Source: LMDS01 sp039930465
GTDB taxonomy: Bacteria; Pseudomonadota; Gammaproteobacteria; Burkholderiales; Burkholderiaceae_C
Direction: 5' to 3'
DNA length: 64,000 nt
Assembly (NCBI GenBank): GCA_039930465.1
Contig: JBDTTU010000005.1
Location: forward strand, 29,643 to 93,642
Part shown: one piece after another, positions 15,352-26,038 of the stretch
How positions within the stretch are numbered: position 1 is the stretch's first letter
Layout: each line of letters begins with the position of its first letter
Translations under genes and position numbers: made by a program
The notes under the pieces: generated by a model
The model's database searches: none
Seen by the model: the letters and a program-made list of their open reading frames with translations, nothing else
What the model was told of the DNA's origin: nothing

Positions 15352-17244
15352 TTACTGCTGCTGCTGCTCGCGCTTGCGCTTCATCTCGAGCACCTGCACG
15401 CACTCCGGGTGGGCGCGGTAACGCGGCTGCTCGCATTCACGGTCCATGCAGACCGCCAGCGCGATGAACAGTCGGCTGCCACAAACCTCGCGGGCGGTGG
15501 CCGCGCCTGTCGGGCTTGCCGTCACCGGGGCCGCCGCCACGACGGGCTCGCGCGGCGCGGTGGGCACCGGCCGCGCGCGCGTGTCAACGGGCCGCGAAGC
15601 AGCAGCATCGGCATAAGCGCCGGTCGACGTGGCGCTGGCGTCGGCGCGCGGCGCTGCGGCCTGCACAGGCTTGGCCCGTGCGCCACTGGCACCGCTCACC
15701 GACGGCGCCGGCGAACTCGCACCCGTGGCACCCGGCGCGAGCGACACCACCGGCTTGCCGGCATCGGCCGACGCCTCTTTCCCCGGCACAGGCAAGCCTT
15801 GCGCCTTGGCCAATGCCGCCAGCGCTGCATCGGTCGCGGCTTGCGTGGAGGCCGCCGTGCTGGGCAGCGGCTCCGCGGCGACAACCGGCGGTGGCGCCGG
15901 TTGAAGCACCGGTGCGGCCACCGACGCGGCCGCACTCGCCGGCTCGGCCGTGGCCAGGGCCGGCGCGCGCGCGCCACCCAGCAGACCGACGAACTGCCAC
16001 AACACAACCCCAGCCACCACGCCGGCCACGGCCAGCGCCGCGACCATGAGGCCACGCTTCGAGTTCGTCGGCGCGGCAGCCTGATTCGTCGGCGGTGCAG
16101 CGGCCACCACGCGCCGCGGCGCAGCCGGCATCGAGGTGGCCGGCCGCGGCGGTGGCGCCGGCTGCGCCCGCGGCACCGGCACCGGCTGCACGGTGTTGAT
16201 GCGCGTGGCCTGCGGGTCGACCGCATCGACCATCATGGTCGGCTGGAACGTCACCGCGCTGGCGGCTGCGACCGCGGCAGGCACGGCCCCACCCTGCCCC
16301 GCGCCTTGAACCCGCGCCGGCACCGGCGCCATACCCTTCAGCGCGGCACGCAGTTCAGCCACGTTCTGCGGGCGCTCGAGCGGGCGCACCCGCAGCGCCC
16401 AGCCCACAGCGTCGAGCAGGCGCTGCGAGACACCGGGCACCACACGTTGTTCGATCGGCTCGGCGTCGTCTTGCATGGCCCGCGCCGTGGCCGGGGCCGG
16501 CGGCACGCCGAACAGCAGGAAGTGCATGACCGCGCCCAGCGCGTAGAGGTCGGTCCACGGGCCCTGGCGCATCTGCGTCATTTCGGCGTACTGCTCGATC
16601 GGCGCGTAGCTCGGTTTCAGGATCGCGGTGAGCGACTGCGTGCGGTCGCTGATGACGTGGCGCGCGGCGCCGAAGTCGAGCAGGATCGGCTGGCCCACCG
16701 GCGGCAGCAGGATGTTGTCGGGCGCGATGTCGCGGTGGTACACGCCTTCGCGGTGCAGCAGTTCCAACGCATCGAGCATCGGGTGGATCACGCCAAGAAT
16801 CCAGGCTTCGTCGGGCGCGTGCGCCATGGCCTTGCGCGCGTCGCGCAGCGTGATGCCCTGCAGGTAAGGCATGACCATGTAGGCGGTGGCGTTGTCTTCC
16901 CAGAACCGGTAGACCTTCACCAGCGAGGGGTGGTCGAAGCGGGCCAGCAGGCGGGCTTCGTTGACGAACGATCGCAGTCCGATCGCGTAGGTCTCGGCGA
17001 ACGAGGCCGAACGCACCGTGATCATCGGCCCCACGCCGCGCGAGGCGAGCGCTGCGGGCATGTATTCCTTCAGCGCGACCTGGCGTTCCAGCGAGTGGTC
17101 TTGCGTGAGGTAGACGATGCCGAAGCCGCCCACACCGAGCACCCGCAGGATCTCGAACTCGCCGAAGCGTGTGCCTGGCGGCAACGCGTCGTGTTCGGCC
17201 ACGGCGGCGGCGGGCGGGGGGTTGGCGGGGGTGTCGTTGCTCAT
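15352..17244 (-). CDS. Membrane-anchored serine/threonine protein kinase
   Basis: This 630-residue protein has an N-terminal Hanks-type kinase domain (about residues 25-300): Gly-rich loop GVGGFGIVYL, Lys in QVALKEYMP, catalytic loop YHRDIAPDNIL (about 167-177; the usual K of HRDLKPEN is A) and Mg loop LDFGAAR. A Pro/Ala-rich linker leads to one membrane helix (about residues 398-422). A long low-complexity Ala/Pro region follows, outside the membrane, ending in a short Cys-containing tail (VCGSRLFIALAVCMDRECEQ) and REQQQQ. The kinase faces the cytoplasm. HRDIAPDN-type loops are common in bacterial kinases of this group, so activity is likely. It is divergent from argG. Confidence 0.92.
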   Translation of the reverse strand: MSNDTPANPPPAAAVAEHDALPPGTRFGEFEILRVLGVGGFGIVYLTQDHSLERQVALKEYMPAALASRGVGPMITVRSASFAETYAIGLRSFVNEARLLARFDHPSLVKVYRFWEDNATAYMVMPYLQGITLRDARKAMAHAPDEAWILGVIHPMLDALELLHREGVYHRDIAPDNILLPPVGQPILLDFGAARHVISDRTQSLTAILKPSYAPIEQYAEMTQMRQGPWTDLYALGAVMHFLLFGVPPAPATARAMQDDAEPIEQRVVPGVSQRLLDAVGWALRVRPLERPQNVAELRAALKGMAPVPARVQGAGQGGAVPAAVAAASAVTFQPTMMVDAVDPQATRINTVQPVPVPRAQPAPPPRPATSMPAAPRRVVAAAPPTNQAAAPTNSKRGLMVAALAVAGVVAGVVLWQFVGLLGGARAPALATAEPASAAASVAAPVLQPAPPPVVAAEPLPSTAASTQAATDAALAALAKAQGLPVPGKEASADAGKPVVSLAPGATGASSPAPSVSGASGARAKPVQAAAPRADASATSTGAYADAAASRPVDTRARPVPTAPREPVVAAAPVTASPTGAATAREVCGSRLFIALAVCMDRECEQPRYRAHPECVQVLEMKRKREQQQQ

Positions 17245-17426
17245 GCGGTGGGCGCCCGGGGCGCGGACGCGAAGATTAACCCACGGGGCCCCGGCGCACG
17301 CACCCTCCAATGAGGGGAAGACGCGCGTGTGGCACACGGCGCGGCTCGGCACCGCGCCGGGTTGCGCGTGCACCTAAAATCATCGATTCGCCGTTTGTTC
17401 CCTGCCACCGCCAGAAACCGCACACC

Positions 17427-18707
<1,281 letters not shown>

Positions 18708-18768
18708 GCCGGTGGCGCGTGGGGGGCATCGGCCGAAAGGCCCGCGCCCGCCACGGCGCGGTGCCAGA

Positions 18769-19305
18769 ATGAAAACCATGTTCCAGATGAATCGACAGCG
18801 GCGCGGCTGGCTCCTCATGAGCGTGGCCGGTGGCCTTGCCGCTGCGGGCCTGCAGGCCCGTGCACAAGACACCGCGGCCGCCGCGCCCAAGGTGATCCTC
18901 ACCATCTCTGGCAACGTGCAAAAGCGTGCCGGCACGGAGGCCATCGACTTCGACTTGGCCATGCTCGTGAAGCTGCCGCAAACCAGCTTTCACACCAAGA
19001 CCCCCTGGTACACGAAGCCACGCAAGTTCACCGGCGTGTTGCTGAAAGATCTGCTCGCCTCGGTCGGCGGCGCGGGCAGCACCCTCAAGGCGATGGCCTT
19101 GAACGACTACCGTGCCGAGATCCCGGCCGAAGACTGGCTGCAACACGGCGCCATGCTCGCCTACCTGCTCGACGACAAGCCGATGACGGTGCGCGAAAAA
19201 GGGCCGCTGGTCATCATCTACCCGTTCGACGACCGGCGTGAAGTGCGCACCGCCGTTCACTACAGCCGCGCGGTCTGGCAACTGCGCTCGCTCGAGCTGC
19301 GATGA
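18769..19305 (+). CDS. Exported oxidoreductase molybdopterin-binding-like domain protein
   Basis: This 178-residue protein carries a Tat- or Sec-like signal (RQRRGWLLMSVAGGLAAAG, cleavage near ARAQ) and one domain resembling the sulfite oxidase/YedY molybdopterin fold (YTKPRKFTGVLLKDLL, then LNDYRAEIPAEDW and FDDRREVRTAVHYSRAVWQL). It contains no cysteine at all, so the Cys that ligates Mo in active enzymes is missing; it is probably not an enzyme. Its stop overlaps the start of a hybrid histidine kinase. I infer a periplasmic sensor or ligand-binding partner of that kinase. The first ATG (18769) is used; 18778 is possible. Confidence 0.82.
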   Translation: MKTMFQMNRQRRGWLLMSVAGGLAAAGLQARAQDTAAAAPKVILTISGNVQKRAGTEAIDFDLAMLVKLPQTSFHTKTPWYTKPRKFTGVLLKDLLASVGGAGSTLKAMALNDYRAEIPAEDWLQHGAMLAYLLDDKPMTVREKGPLVIIYPFDDRREVRTAVHYSRAVWQLRSLELR

Positions 19306-21551
19306 GCGGCAGCAGCACGCCGGCCGAGCGGCCGCCGGCCCGGCGCCAGCTTGGCCTGGCCCTGGTGGTGGCCATGCTCGCAGTGGTGCTGCTCGCGGTG
19401 GCCTATGTGCAATGGCGCCAGTACAAGCTGCTCGACAGCACGGCGCAGTTCCAGAACGACGGGCTCGGCTGGAGCTTCTCGCAACTTGAAACCGAGCATC
19501 TGCGTTTGCGCAACGAGATGCAGAAGGCGCTCGACGGCACACAGCCTTTCGACGCCTCGGTGGTGCAGCTGCGCTACGACATCTTCGTGAGCCGCATCAG
19601 CCTGGTCGACCACCCGCGCGCGCAGCGTGTCATGCTCGACGAGCCGGCCTACGGCCCCGCACTCGCCAAGGTGCGAGCCTTCGTGGTCAAGGCCGACCAC
19701 TTCCTCGGCGACGAGCCCCAGCAGCCGCTCGACCGCGCCAGCGTCGTGCCGCTGCTGTCACAGCTCGACGGCCTGAGCGTACCGCTGCACGACCTGGCGC
19801 TGAGCGCTTCGCACCTGCTCTACGAGCGCGTCACGTTGCGCAACGCCGCGGTGCGCCAGCACAGCCAGCTCGGCTTTGCGTTGACGCTGTTCCAAGCCCT
19901 GCTGCTGCTGGTGCTGGGCGTCGTGGTGCTGCGCCAGTTGCGGGCCCTGACCAAGCGTCGCAGCAGCCTGGAAGCCCTCGCCGAAAGCCTGAGCGCAGCA
20001 CGGCTCGAGGCCGAGTCGGCGAACCGCGCAAAGAGCGCTTTCCTTGCGAACATGAGCCACGAGATCCGCACGCCTTTTCACGGCATGCTGGGCATGATGT
20101 CGCTGCTGCAAGACGCACGGCTCACGCCGCAGCAGGCCGGCTTTCTGGAAACCGCGAAAGAGTCGGCCCAGCACCTGCTGTCGATCCTGAACAACATCCT
20201 CGACATCTCGCAACTCGAAGCCGGCAAGCTGCAGGTCTCGCCCGAACCGCTCGACCTGCTGCAGGTCATCAACGAGGTCGGCGCGTTGATGCGCGTGCAG
20301 GCGCAGGCCAAAGGGCTCACGATGCACGTGATGGTTGCGCCCGAGGTGCCACGCTGGGTGCGCGCCGACAGCACCCGCGTGAAGCAGATCCTGTTCAACC
20401 TGTTGAGCAACGCGGTCAAGTTCTCGAACAGTGGCAGTGTGGAGCTGGCAGTCAGCGCCACGGCCGCTGGTGAACTCGAATTCGCCGTGGCCGACACCGG
20501 CATCGGCATGGACCACGCCACCCTCGCGCGCCTGTTCCAGCGCTTCATGCGCGGCGACGAAAGCACCTCGCGGCGCCATGGCGGCACCGGGCTTGGCCTG
20601 GAAATCTCGCGCGACCTGGCACGGGTGATGGGCGGCGACATCACGGTGCGCAGCGCGCCCGGGGCGGGCAGCACCTTCACGGTGACCTTGCCGCTGCCGC
20701 GCAGCGAGCCGCCATTGCCGGCATCGTTGCCGGTACCGGCGACCGCCCCCGACGGCGGCGTGGCCACGCTCCATGCGCCGCGTGCGCTGCACGTGCTGGT
20801 CGCCGAAGACCACCCGGTGAACCGGGCCTACCTCGAAGCGGTGCTCGACAAGCTCGGCCACACGGCGGTGTTCAGTGAAGACGGCGACGGTGCCGTGCGC
20901 GCGATGCAGGCCGAGGTGTTCGACGTGGTGCTGATGGACCTGCACATGCCGGGCATGGACGGCTTTGCTGCCGCCCGCGCGATCCGTGCGATGCCGGGCG
21001 CGCCGGGGCGTGTGCCGATCGTCGCGCTCACCGCCGACGCATTTCGCGAAGCCCGCGACCGCGCCCGCGAAGCCGGCATGGACGGCTTCCTGACCAAGCC
21101 GGCACACCTGCCGCAACTGCGCGAAGTGCTGTCGCGCTTTGGGGGTGGCGCCGCGCTGGCGGGTCCCGCCACCGCCGTGGCCTCACCCGGCACGGCGCCG
21201 GGCCGGCTCGATCCGGCCACCATCGAAGACGTGCAGCATGCGCTCTCGCCATCGCAGTTCACGATCCTGCTGCAGCGCTTTTTTGAAGACAGCCTGCACG
21301 CGCCCGGCTTCGTGCCCGACGCGTCGGCCCAGGCCGCAGCGCAAGAGGCGGCGCTGCGTGCGCATGCGCACTCGCTCAAAGGTGCAGCGCTCAGCCTCGG
21401 CCTGCGCAGCGTGGCCGAACGGGCCGAGCAGATCCAGCGCTGCGCGGCTGGGGCACCGATGCCGCAATGGGCGCAGTTGCGCGCCGCGCTCGACAGCGAG
21501 ATCGCGGCCACCCGCGCGCAGTGTGTGCAGAGCGGCTTCCTGCCGCGCTGA
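19302..21551 (+). CDS. Hybrid sensor histidine kinase (HK-REC-HPt)
   Basis: This 749-residue inner-membrane kinase has two membrane helices (about residues 16-36 and 187-208) flanking a periplasmic sensor of roughly 150 residues. The phospho-acceptor box SHEIRTPFHGM has His253. ATP-binding N, G1 and G2 boxes are visible (LLSNAVKFS, DTGIGMD, GGTGLGLEI). The receiver domain has MDLHMPGMDG with Asp546, and a C-terminal HPt has AHAHSLKGAALSLG with His690. It is a complete internal phosphorelay, so an output regulator must be elsewhere. It is coupled by a four-base overlap to the exported molybdopterin-like protein, which may feed it its signal. Confidence 0.94.
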   Translation: MSGSSTPAERPPARRQLGLALVVAMLAVVLLAVAYVQWRQYKLLDSTAQFQNDGLGWSFSQLETEHLRLRNEMQKALDGTQPFDASVVQLRYDIFVSRISLVDHPRAQRVMLDEPAYGPALAKVRAFVVKADHFLGDEPQQPLDRASVVPLLSQLDGLSVPLHDLALSASHLLYERVTLRNAAVRQHSQLGFALTLFQALLLLVLGVVVLRQLRALTKRRSSLEALAESLSAARLEAESANRAKSAFLANMSHEIRTPFHGMLGMMSLLQDARLTPQQAGFLETAKESAQHLLSILNNILDISQLEAGKLQVSPEPLDLLQVINEVGALMRVQAQAKGLTMHVMVAPEVPRWVRADSTRVKQILFNLLSNAVKFSNSGSVELAVSATAAGELEFAVADTGIGMDHATLARLFQRFMRGDESTSRRHGGTGLGLEISRDLARVMGGDITVRSAPGAGSTFTVTLPLPRSEPPLPASLPVPATAPDGGVATLHAPRALHVLVAEDHPVNRAYLEAVLDKLGHTAVFSEDGDGAVRAMQAEVFDVVLMDLHMPGMDGFAAARAIRAMPGAPGRVPIVALTADAFREARDRAREAGMDGFLTKPAHLPQLREVLSRFGGGAALAGPATAVASPGTAPGRLDPATIEDVQHALSPSQFTILLQRFFEDSLHAPGFVPDASAQAAAQEAALRAHAHSLKGAALSLGLRSVAERAEQIQRCAAGAPMPQWAQLRAALDSEIAATRAQCVQSGFLPR

Positions 21552-21570
21552 GGGCCGGCTTCAGACCCGG

Positions 21571-22587
21571 TCAGACCACCACAGGCTCGGGTTCGAGCCG
21601 GATGCCGAAGCGACCGTAGACACTTTCCTGGATCGCGCGCGCCAGCGTCATCACTTCCGCGCCGATGGCGTGGCCGCGGTTCACCAGCACCAGCGCCTGC
21701 TTCTCGTACACGCCGGCCTGGCCGACGCTCTTGCCCTTCCAGCCGCAGGCGTCGATCATCCAGCCCGCCGCGAGCTTCACGCTGCCGTCGGGCATCGGGT
21801 AGTGCACGATTTCGGGGTCGCGGCCGATGATGTCGCGGCACTGCTCCGGCGTGACCACCGGGTTCTTGAAGAAGCTGCCGGCGTTGCCGATCAGCGCCGG
21901 GTCGGGCAGCTTGGCGCGGCGGATCGCGCAGACCCAGTCGAACACCTGCTGTGCACTCGGCGCGCTGATGCCGGTCTCGAGCATCTTGCGTTCGAGCTCA
22001 AGGTAGCCGAGCACCGGCTGCCAGGGTTTGGGCAGGCGAAAACGCACCCGCGTGATCACGCTGCGGCCGGCCAGCGAGTGCTTGAACACGCTGTCGCGGT
22101 AGCCGAAGGCGCAGATCTCGGGCCAGAGCGTGCTGGTGCGGCCGGTCACGAGATCGACCGCGTCGAGCGACTCGAAGCGGTCTTTCAGCTCGACACCGTA
22201 AGCGCCGATGTTCTGCACCGGCGCCGCGCCCACCGTGCCTGGAATGAGCGCCAGGTTCTCGAGCCCCGGCCAGCCTTGTGCCAGCGTGTGGGCCACCAGT
22301 TCGTGCCAGGTTTCGCCGGCCCCGGCCTCGACGATCCAGGCGTCCGTGCGTTCTTCCACGAGGCGCACGCCGCGCACTTCGACCTTCAGCACGATCTGCG
22401 GCATGTCGCGGGTCAGAATGATGTTGCTGCCGCCGCCGAGCACGAACTTTGGGGCCACGCCCAGTTCGGGGTGGTCGACCACCCGCCGAACGTCGGCGTC
22501 GCTCGCCACCCGCACCAGCGTGCGCGCCACCGCCGGCAGGCTGAAGCTGTTGTAGGGTTTGAGGCTCACGCCCGTCTCGATTTGCAT
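21571..22587 (-). CDS. murB: UDP-N-acetylenolpyruvoylglucosamine reductase
   Basis: This 338-residue FAD enzyme of peptidoglycan synthesis reduces UDP-GlcNAc-enolpyruvate to UDP-MurNAc with NADPH. Visible features are the opening NSFSLPAVA, FAD-binding VLGGGSNIILT (about residues 49-59), PGTVGAAPVQNIGAYG, catalytic GNAGSFFKNP (Ser), the GYRDSVFK Arg region and a C-terminal Glu (EPEP). Length and motifs place it with the E. coli type I MurB. It is divergent from the yajQ-like gene with only 38 bp between starts, so their promoters overlap. Confidence 0.96.
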   Translation of the reverse strand: MQIETGVSLKPYNSFSLPAVARTLVRVASDADVRRVVDHPELGVAPKFVLGGGSNIILTRDMPQIVLKVEVRGVRLVEERTDAWIVEAGAGETWHELVAHTLAQGWPGLENLALIPGTVGAAPVQNIGAYGVELKDRFESLDAVDLVTGRTSTLWPEICAFGYRDSVFKHSLAGRSVITRVRFRLPKPWQPVLGYLELERKMLETGISAPSAQQVFDWVCAIRRAKLPDPALIGNAGSFFKNPVVTPEQCRDIIGRDPEIVHYPMPDGSVKLAAGWMIDACGWKGKSVGQAGVYEKQALVLVNRGHAIGAEVMTLARAIQESVYGRFGIRLEPEPVVV

Positions 22588-22625
22588 GCAACAATTTTCG
22601 CCTATTCGCTTTGGCCCTGACGACC

Positions 22626-23114
22626 ATGCCCAGCTTTGACACCGTGTTGGAACCCAATCTCGTGGAAGTACGCAACGCCGTCGACCAGACTGCCAAGGAG
22701 ATCGGCACCCGTTTCGACTTCAAAGGCTCGTCGGCACGTGTGGAACTGAAGGAAAAAGAACTCACAGTCTGGGCCGACAGCGACTTCCAGATCGGCCAGG
22801 TCATGGACGTGTTGATCGCCAAGCTCACCAAGCGCAGTGTCGACATCCGCTTTCTCGACCGCACGGCCAAGATCGAGAAGATCGGCGGTGACAAGGTCAA
22901 GCAGTTGCTGGTTGTGAAAAGCGGCATCGACAGCGACAGCGCGAAGAAGATCCAGACCGTCATCAAACAAAGCAAGCTGAAGGTGCAGGCCGCCATTCAA
23001 GGCGACACGGTGCGCGTGACCGGCGCCAAGCGCGACGAGCTTCAGGCCGCGATGGCGCTGGTGCGCAAGGAAATGACCGACGCACCGCTTTCGTTCAACA
23101 ACTTCCGCGACTGA
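22626..23114 (+). CDS. YajQ family nucleotide-binding protein
   Basis: This 162-residue cytoplasmic protein begins with the signature MPSFDTVLEPNLVEVRNAVDQ and FDFKGSSARV, and ends with PLSFNNFRD. YajQ proteins have two ferredoxin-like halves and bind nucleotides; the Xanthomonas member is reported to be a cyclic di-GMP effector. No enzymatic role is established. I chose ATG 22626, the family's usual start, over a TTG 15 bases upstream. The gap to murB is only 38 bp. Confidence 0.95.
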   Translation: MPSFDTVLEPNLVEVRNAVDQTAKEIGTRFDFKGSSARVELKEKELTVWADSDFQIGQVMDVLIAKLTKRSVDIRFLDRTAKIEKIGGDKVKQLLVVKSGIDSDSAKKIQTVIKQSKLKVQAAIQGDTVRVTGAKRDELQAAMALVRKEMTDAPLSFNNFRD

Positions 23115-23128
23115 GCCACTGGAACTTC

Positions 23129-23767
23129 ATGACCCCCCGCCACCTTGCCGCCGCCCTGCTGCTCGCCTGCCCGGCCGCCTTCGCCCAGACGGTCTCGATG
23201 AGCGGCAGCCTCGGCGACAAGGCCTTGCTGATGATCGACGGCGCGCCACGCACCGTGGCCGCCGGGGCCACGGTGCAGGGTGTGAAACTCGTCAGCGTGA
23301 CCGGCAGCGACGCGGTGGTCGAGATCAAGGGCAAGCGGGTCACCTTGCTGATAGGCGGCGCGCAAGTCAGCCTCGGCGGGCAGGCCAGCAGCGGCAGTGG
23401 CTCGCAGATCGTGCTCACGGCCGGCAGCGGCGGGCACTTTCTGACCGCCGGTGGCATCAACGGCAGGGCCGTGCGGTTCATGGTCGACACCGGTGCCACC
23501 AGCGTGGCGATGAGCATGGCTGAGGCCGAGCACATCGGGCTGAATTACCGCGACGGGCAGCGTATGTTCGTCGGCACCGCCAACGGCGCCGTGCCGGCCT
23601 ACAAGGTGCGGCTGGCCGAAGTGCGCATCGGCGACGTGACCGTCTACGACATCGAGGCGATGGTCGTGCCGGCGCAGATGGAATTCATTCTGCTCGGCAA
23701 CAGCTTTCTCACCCGCTTCCAGATGAAGCGCGAGAACGAGACCATGACGCTGAGCAAGCGTTTCTGA
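23129..23767 (+). CDS. Retropepsin-like aspartic protease (TIGR02281-type), exported
   Basis: This 212-residue protein has a signal peptide (cleavage near AFAQ, residue 20), an N-terminal glycine-rich domain, and a C-terminal clan AA protease domain. The active-site segment is FMVDTGATSVAMS (about residues 118-130), and the flap/second motif region reads AMVVPAQMEFILLGNSFLTRF. Members are small periplasmic or membrane-facing proteases of mostly unknown substrate. It is 14 bases after the yajQ-like gene, so the two may be cotranscribed, and it converges on the MFS gene. Confidence 0.9.
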   Translation: MTPRHLAAALLLACPAAFAQTVSMSGSLGDKALLMIDGAPRTVAAGATVQGVKLVSVTGSDAVVEIKGKRVTLLIGGAQVSLGGQASSGSGSQIVLTAGSGGHFLTAGGINGRAVRFMVDTGATSVAMSMAEAEHIGLNYRDGQRMFVGTANGAVPAYKVRLAEVRIGDVTVYDIEAMVVPAQMEFILLGNSFLTRFQMKRENETMTLSKRF

Positions 23768-23783
23768 TCCTTCTGAGCGCCAC

Positions 23784-24965
23784 TCAACGCTGCGGCTTCT
23801 TCGCAAACGCGAACGCCACCACCGCCGCCACGCCGGTGCCAGAGAGCACCAGCAGCATGTCGCGGTAGTCCGAGAGTGCGAGCAGCAGCCACGCGGTCGC
23901 GAGCGGTGCCGAGGCCCGCGCCAGCAGCGTCATGCCGCTCATCGCGCCGCTGATGCGGCCCACGTGTTCGCGGCCGAAGTATTCGGGTACCAGGCTGCCA
24001 CGCACGATCGTCACCAGCCCGTTGGCCACGCCGAACAGCAGCGCGAACAAGAGCAGCGCGGCCCTCTGGTCGGCGAGCGCGAAGATCGCCAGCGAAATCG
24101 GCAAACCACCCAGCACCGTCAGTCCGAGGCTGCGTGCCGACAGCCAGCGCCCGAAGGTGAGGTAGGCCAGGCGCCCCGCCACCTGCGCCGGGCCGACCCA
24201 CACCACCACCGCGAGCGCCTGCGTTTCAGACAAGCCCTTCGCCGCGAACGCCGGCATCACGTGCGCCCACAGCGCAGCCGCAGCGAAAGAATAGAGCGCG
24301 AAGGTGGCGGTGAGCAACCAGAACGAAGGCTCGCGCAGGGCTTCGTGCAAGGTGGTGTCGTCGGACACATCATGCTTGGCGGCGGCACGGGCCACGAGCG
24401 GCGTGCTGCGCAAAGCCCAGGCATGCAGCGGCGCAATCAACAGCGCCAGCACCGCACCGATCACCGCCAGCGCGCCGCGCCAGTCGAACAGCGAGAGCAG
24501 CCAGGCAGCAGTCGGGAACGACAAGGTGCTCGCGAAGCCGCCCACCAGCGTGAGTGCGGTGATGCCTTCGCGGTACTTCTCGGGAAAACGTTTGGTGAGC
24601 ACGTTGAACGCGGGCTCGTAGAGCGTCATCGCCATCGACGCGCCGATCACGGCCCAGGCCACGTAGAGCCACGGCAAGCTGTCGACGCGCGACCAGATCA
24701 GAAAGCCCGCGCCGGCCAGCGCCGCGCCCGAGGCCATCACCGCGCGCCCGCGCCCGCGGTCGATCGCCGCACCTGCCGCGTAACTGGCCGCGCCCCACAC
24801 CGCCAGACCGAGCGTGAACGCGCCCATCATCTGAGGTTTGCTCCAGCCGAAGCTGCGCTGCATCGGCAGCACGAAAGAAGAAAACGCGTAGTACAGCGCC
24901 GCCCAGCACACGAGCTGCCCGGCGGCGAGTGCGGTGACGGTCGCGCGGAAGCTTGGCGGGTTCAT
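23784..24965 (-). CDS. Major facilitator superfamily transporter
   Basis: This 393-residue inner-membrane protein has about twelve helices. Short basic loops between helices (AIDRGRGRAVMASG after helix 2, and a matching loop in the second half) fit MFS proteins. I chose ATG 24963-24965 since earlier codons belong to the upstream gene. The start overlaps the stop of the epimerase gene by four bases, so the pair is translationally coupled. The substrate is unknown; an anion or sugar-derivative exporter/importer is possible but not supported by a specific motif. Confidence 0.9.
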   Translation of the reverse strand: MNPPSFRATVTALAAGQLVCWAALYYAFSSFVLPMQRSFGWSKPQMMGAFTLGLAVWGAASYAAGAAIDRGRGRAVMASGAALAGAGFLIWSRVDSLPWLYVAWAVIGASMAMTLYEPAFNVLTKRFPEKYREGITALTLVGGFASTLSFPTAAWLLSLFDWRGALAVIGAVLALLIAPLHAWALRSTPLVARAAAKHDVSDDTTLHEALREPSFWLLTATFALYSFAAAALWAHVMPAFAAKGLSETQALAVVVWVGPAQVAGRLAYLTFGRWLSARSLGLTVLGGLPISLAIFALADQRAALLLFALLFGVANGLVTIVRGSLVPEYFGREHVGRISGAMSGMTLLARASAPLATAWLLLALSDYRDMLLVLSGTGVAAVVAFAFAKKPQR

Positions 24966-25933
24966 CCTTGTTTCTGCCGGGCCGTGGTGATCAGTTCGGC
25001 CTCCTTTTCCGCGGGCAGCGCCGGCATCGAATCGCGGCCCCGCAGCCAAGCGCGCGTGTCGGCCAGAGTGATCTCGGGCTCGGTCAGCACGAGGCCGGCC
25101 GCACGCGCGCGCTCGTTGCCCACATCCATCAAGCCGCTGCGCGCGCCGCGCTCGGGCCGGTAGAGTGGCAGTTCGTTGAAGCTCAGCCGCGCCGCCAGCA
25201 GCGTGGGTGCGTCGACCCACACGGGTTTGCGCGCACCCAGCATCGTGATGAACCGCGCCCAGGTGAAGCGCGGCCCGGCGAGGTTGAAAGCACCGCCGAG
25301 CTCACGCTCGACCACGCTGCAAACGAACCGCGCCACGTCGCGCACGTCGATCACCTGCAGGTGATCGCTGCCGTCGCCCGGCGCCAGCATCTCGCCGCCG
25401 CGCTCGGCCCGTTGCACCCAGTACGCGTAACGACCCGACGGATCGTGCGGCCCGGTGATGACCTGCGGGCGAAGCAGCGTGGCCCGGTCGCCGTAGACCT
25501 GCTGCACGATGTTCTCGCACGCGACCTTCAGCGCGCCATAGGTCTCGCCGTTCACTTCGAACACATGCTCACCCGCCGGCGCCACGAGCAGGTGGGTTTC
25601 GCGCACCGGGCGGTCCTGCGGGTCGCCGTAGACGCTGACGGCGCTGATGAACACGTAGCGCTGCACGTTCGCACGCAGCGCTTCGGCGCTCGCGCGCACC
25701 TGGCGCGGCGTGTAGCCGCTGACGTCGATGCACACGTCCCAGGTCTGCCCCATCAGCGCCTGCAGACCTGGCGGGCCCATGTTGCGGTCACCGCGCAGCC
25801 GCTCGACCTGCACGGGCAGTGCCTGTGGCGAGACACCACGGTTCAGCACGCTCACCGCGTGCCCGTTCGCCAGCAATGCATCAACAATGTGGAGGCCGAG
25901 GAATTGTGTGCCACCGAGGATCAGGACTCTCAT
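24962..25933 (-). CDS. NAD-dependent epimerase/dehydratase family protein
   Basis: This 323-residue extended SDR has Rossmann motif LGGTQFLG (about residues 6-13). The substrate-proximal SAVSVYGD (about 98-105) is followed by the catalytic YGALK (about 131-135). The DRNMGPPGLQALMG segment and the C-terminal GLMDVGNERARAAGL resemble the bacterial group related to plant chloroplast stem-loop-binding proteins, whose substrates are mostly unknown. It is cotranscribed with an MFS transporter and is divergent from the acyl-CoA dehydrogenase gene (105 bp apart). Confidence 0.88.
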   Translation of the reverse strand: MRVLILGGTQFLGLHIVDALLANGHAVSVLNRGVSPQALPVQVERLRGDRNMGPPGLQALMGQTWDVCIDVSGYTPRQVRASAEALRANVQRYVFISAVSVYGDPQDRPVRETHLLVAPAGEHVFEVNGETYGALKVACENIVQQVYGDRATLLRPQVITGPHDPSGRYAYWVQRAERGGEMLAPGDGSDHLQVIDVRDVARFVCSVVERELGGAFNLAGPRFTWARFITMLGARKPVWVDAPTLLAARLSFNELPLYRPERGARSGLMDVGNERARAAGLVLTEPEITLADTRAWLRGRDSMPALPAEKEAELITTARQKQG

Positions 25934-26038
25934 CCGTGGGATTATCAGGAGCGGGTTTGTCACGGCAGGGACAGGAGAAAATGGCACGGTCGTGCTAAAA
26001 CCCGAAACGACCCCCGCACAGCACGGAGACAAGCCGCC

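Noticed and set aside
15409..17313. 634-codon plus-strand frame opposite the Ser/Thr kinase
   Set aside because: Arg/Gly/His-rich shadow of a high-GC gene with full kinase motifs on the other strand.
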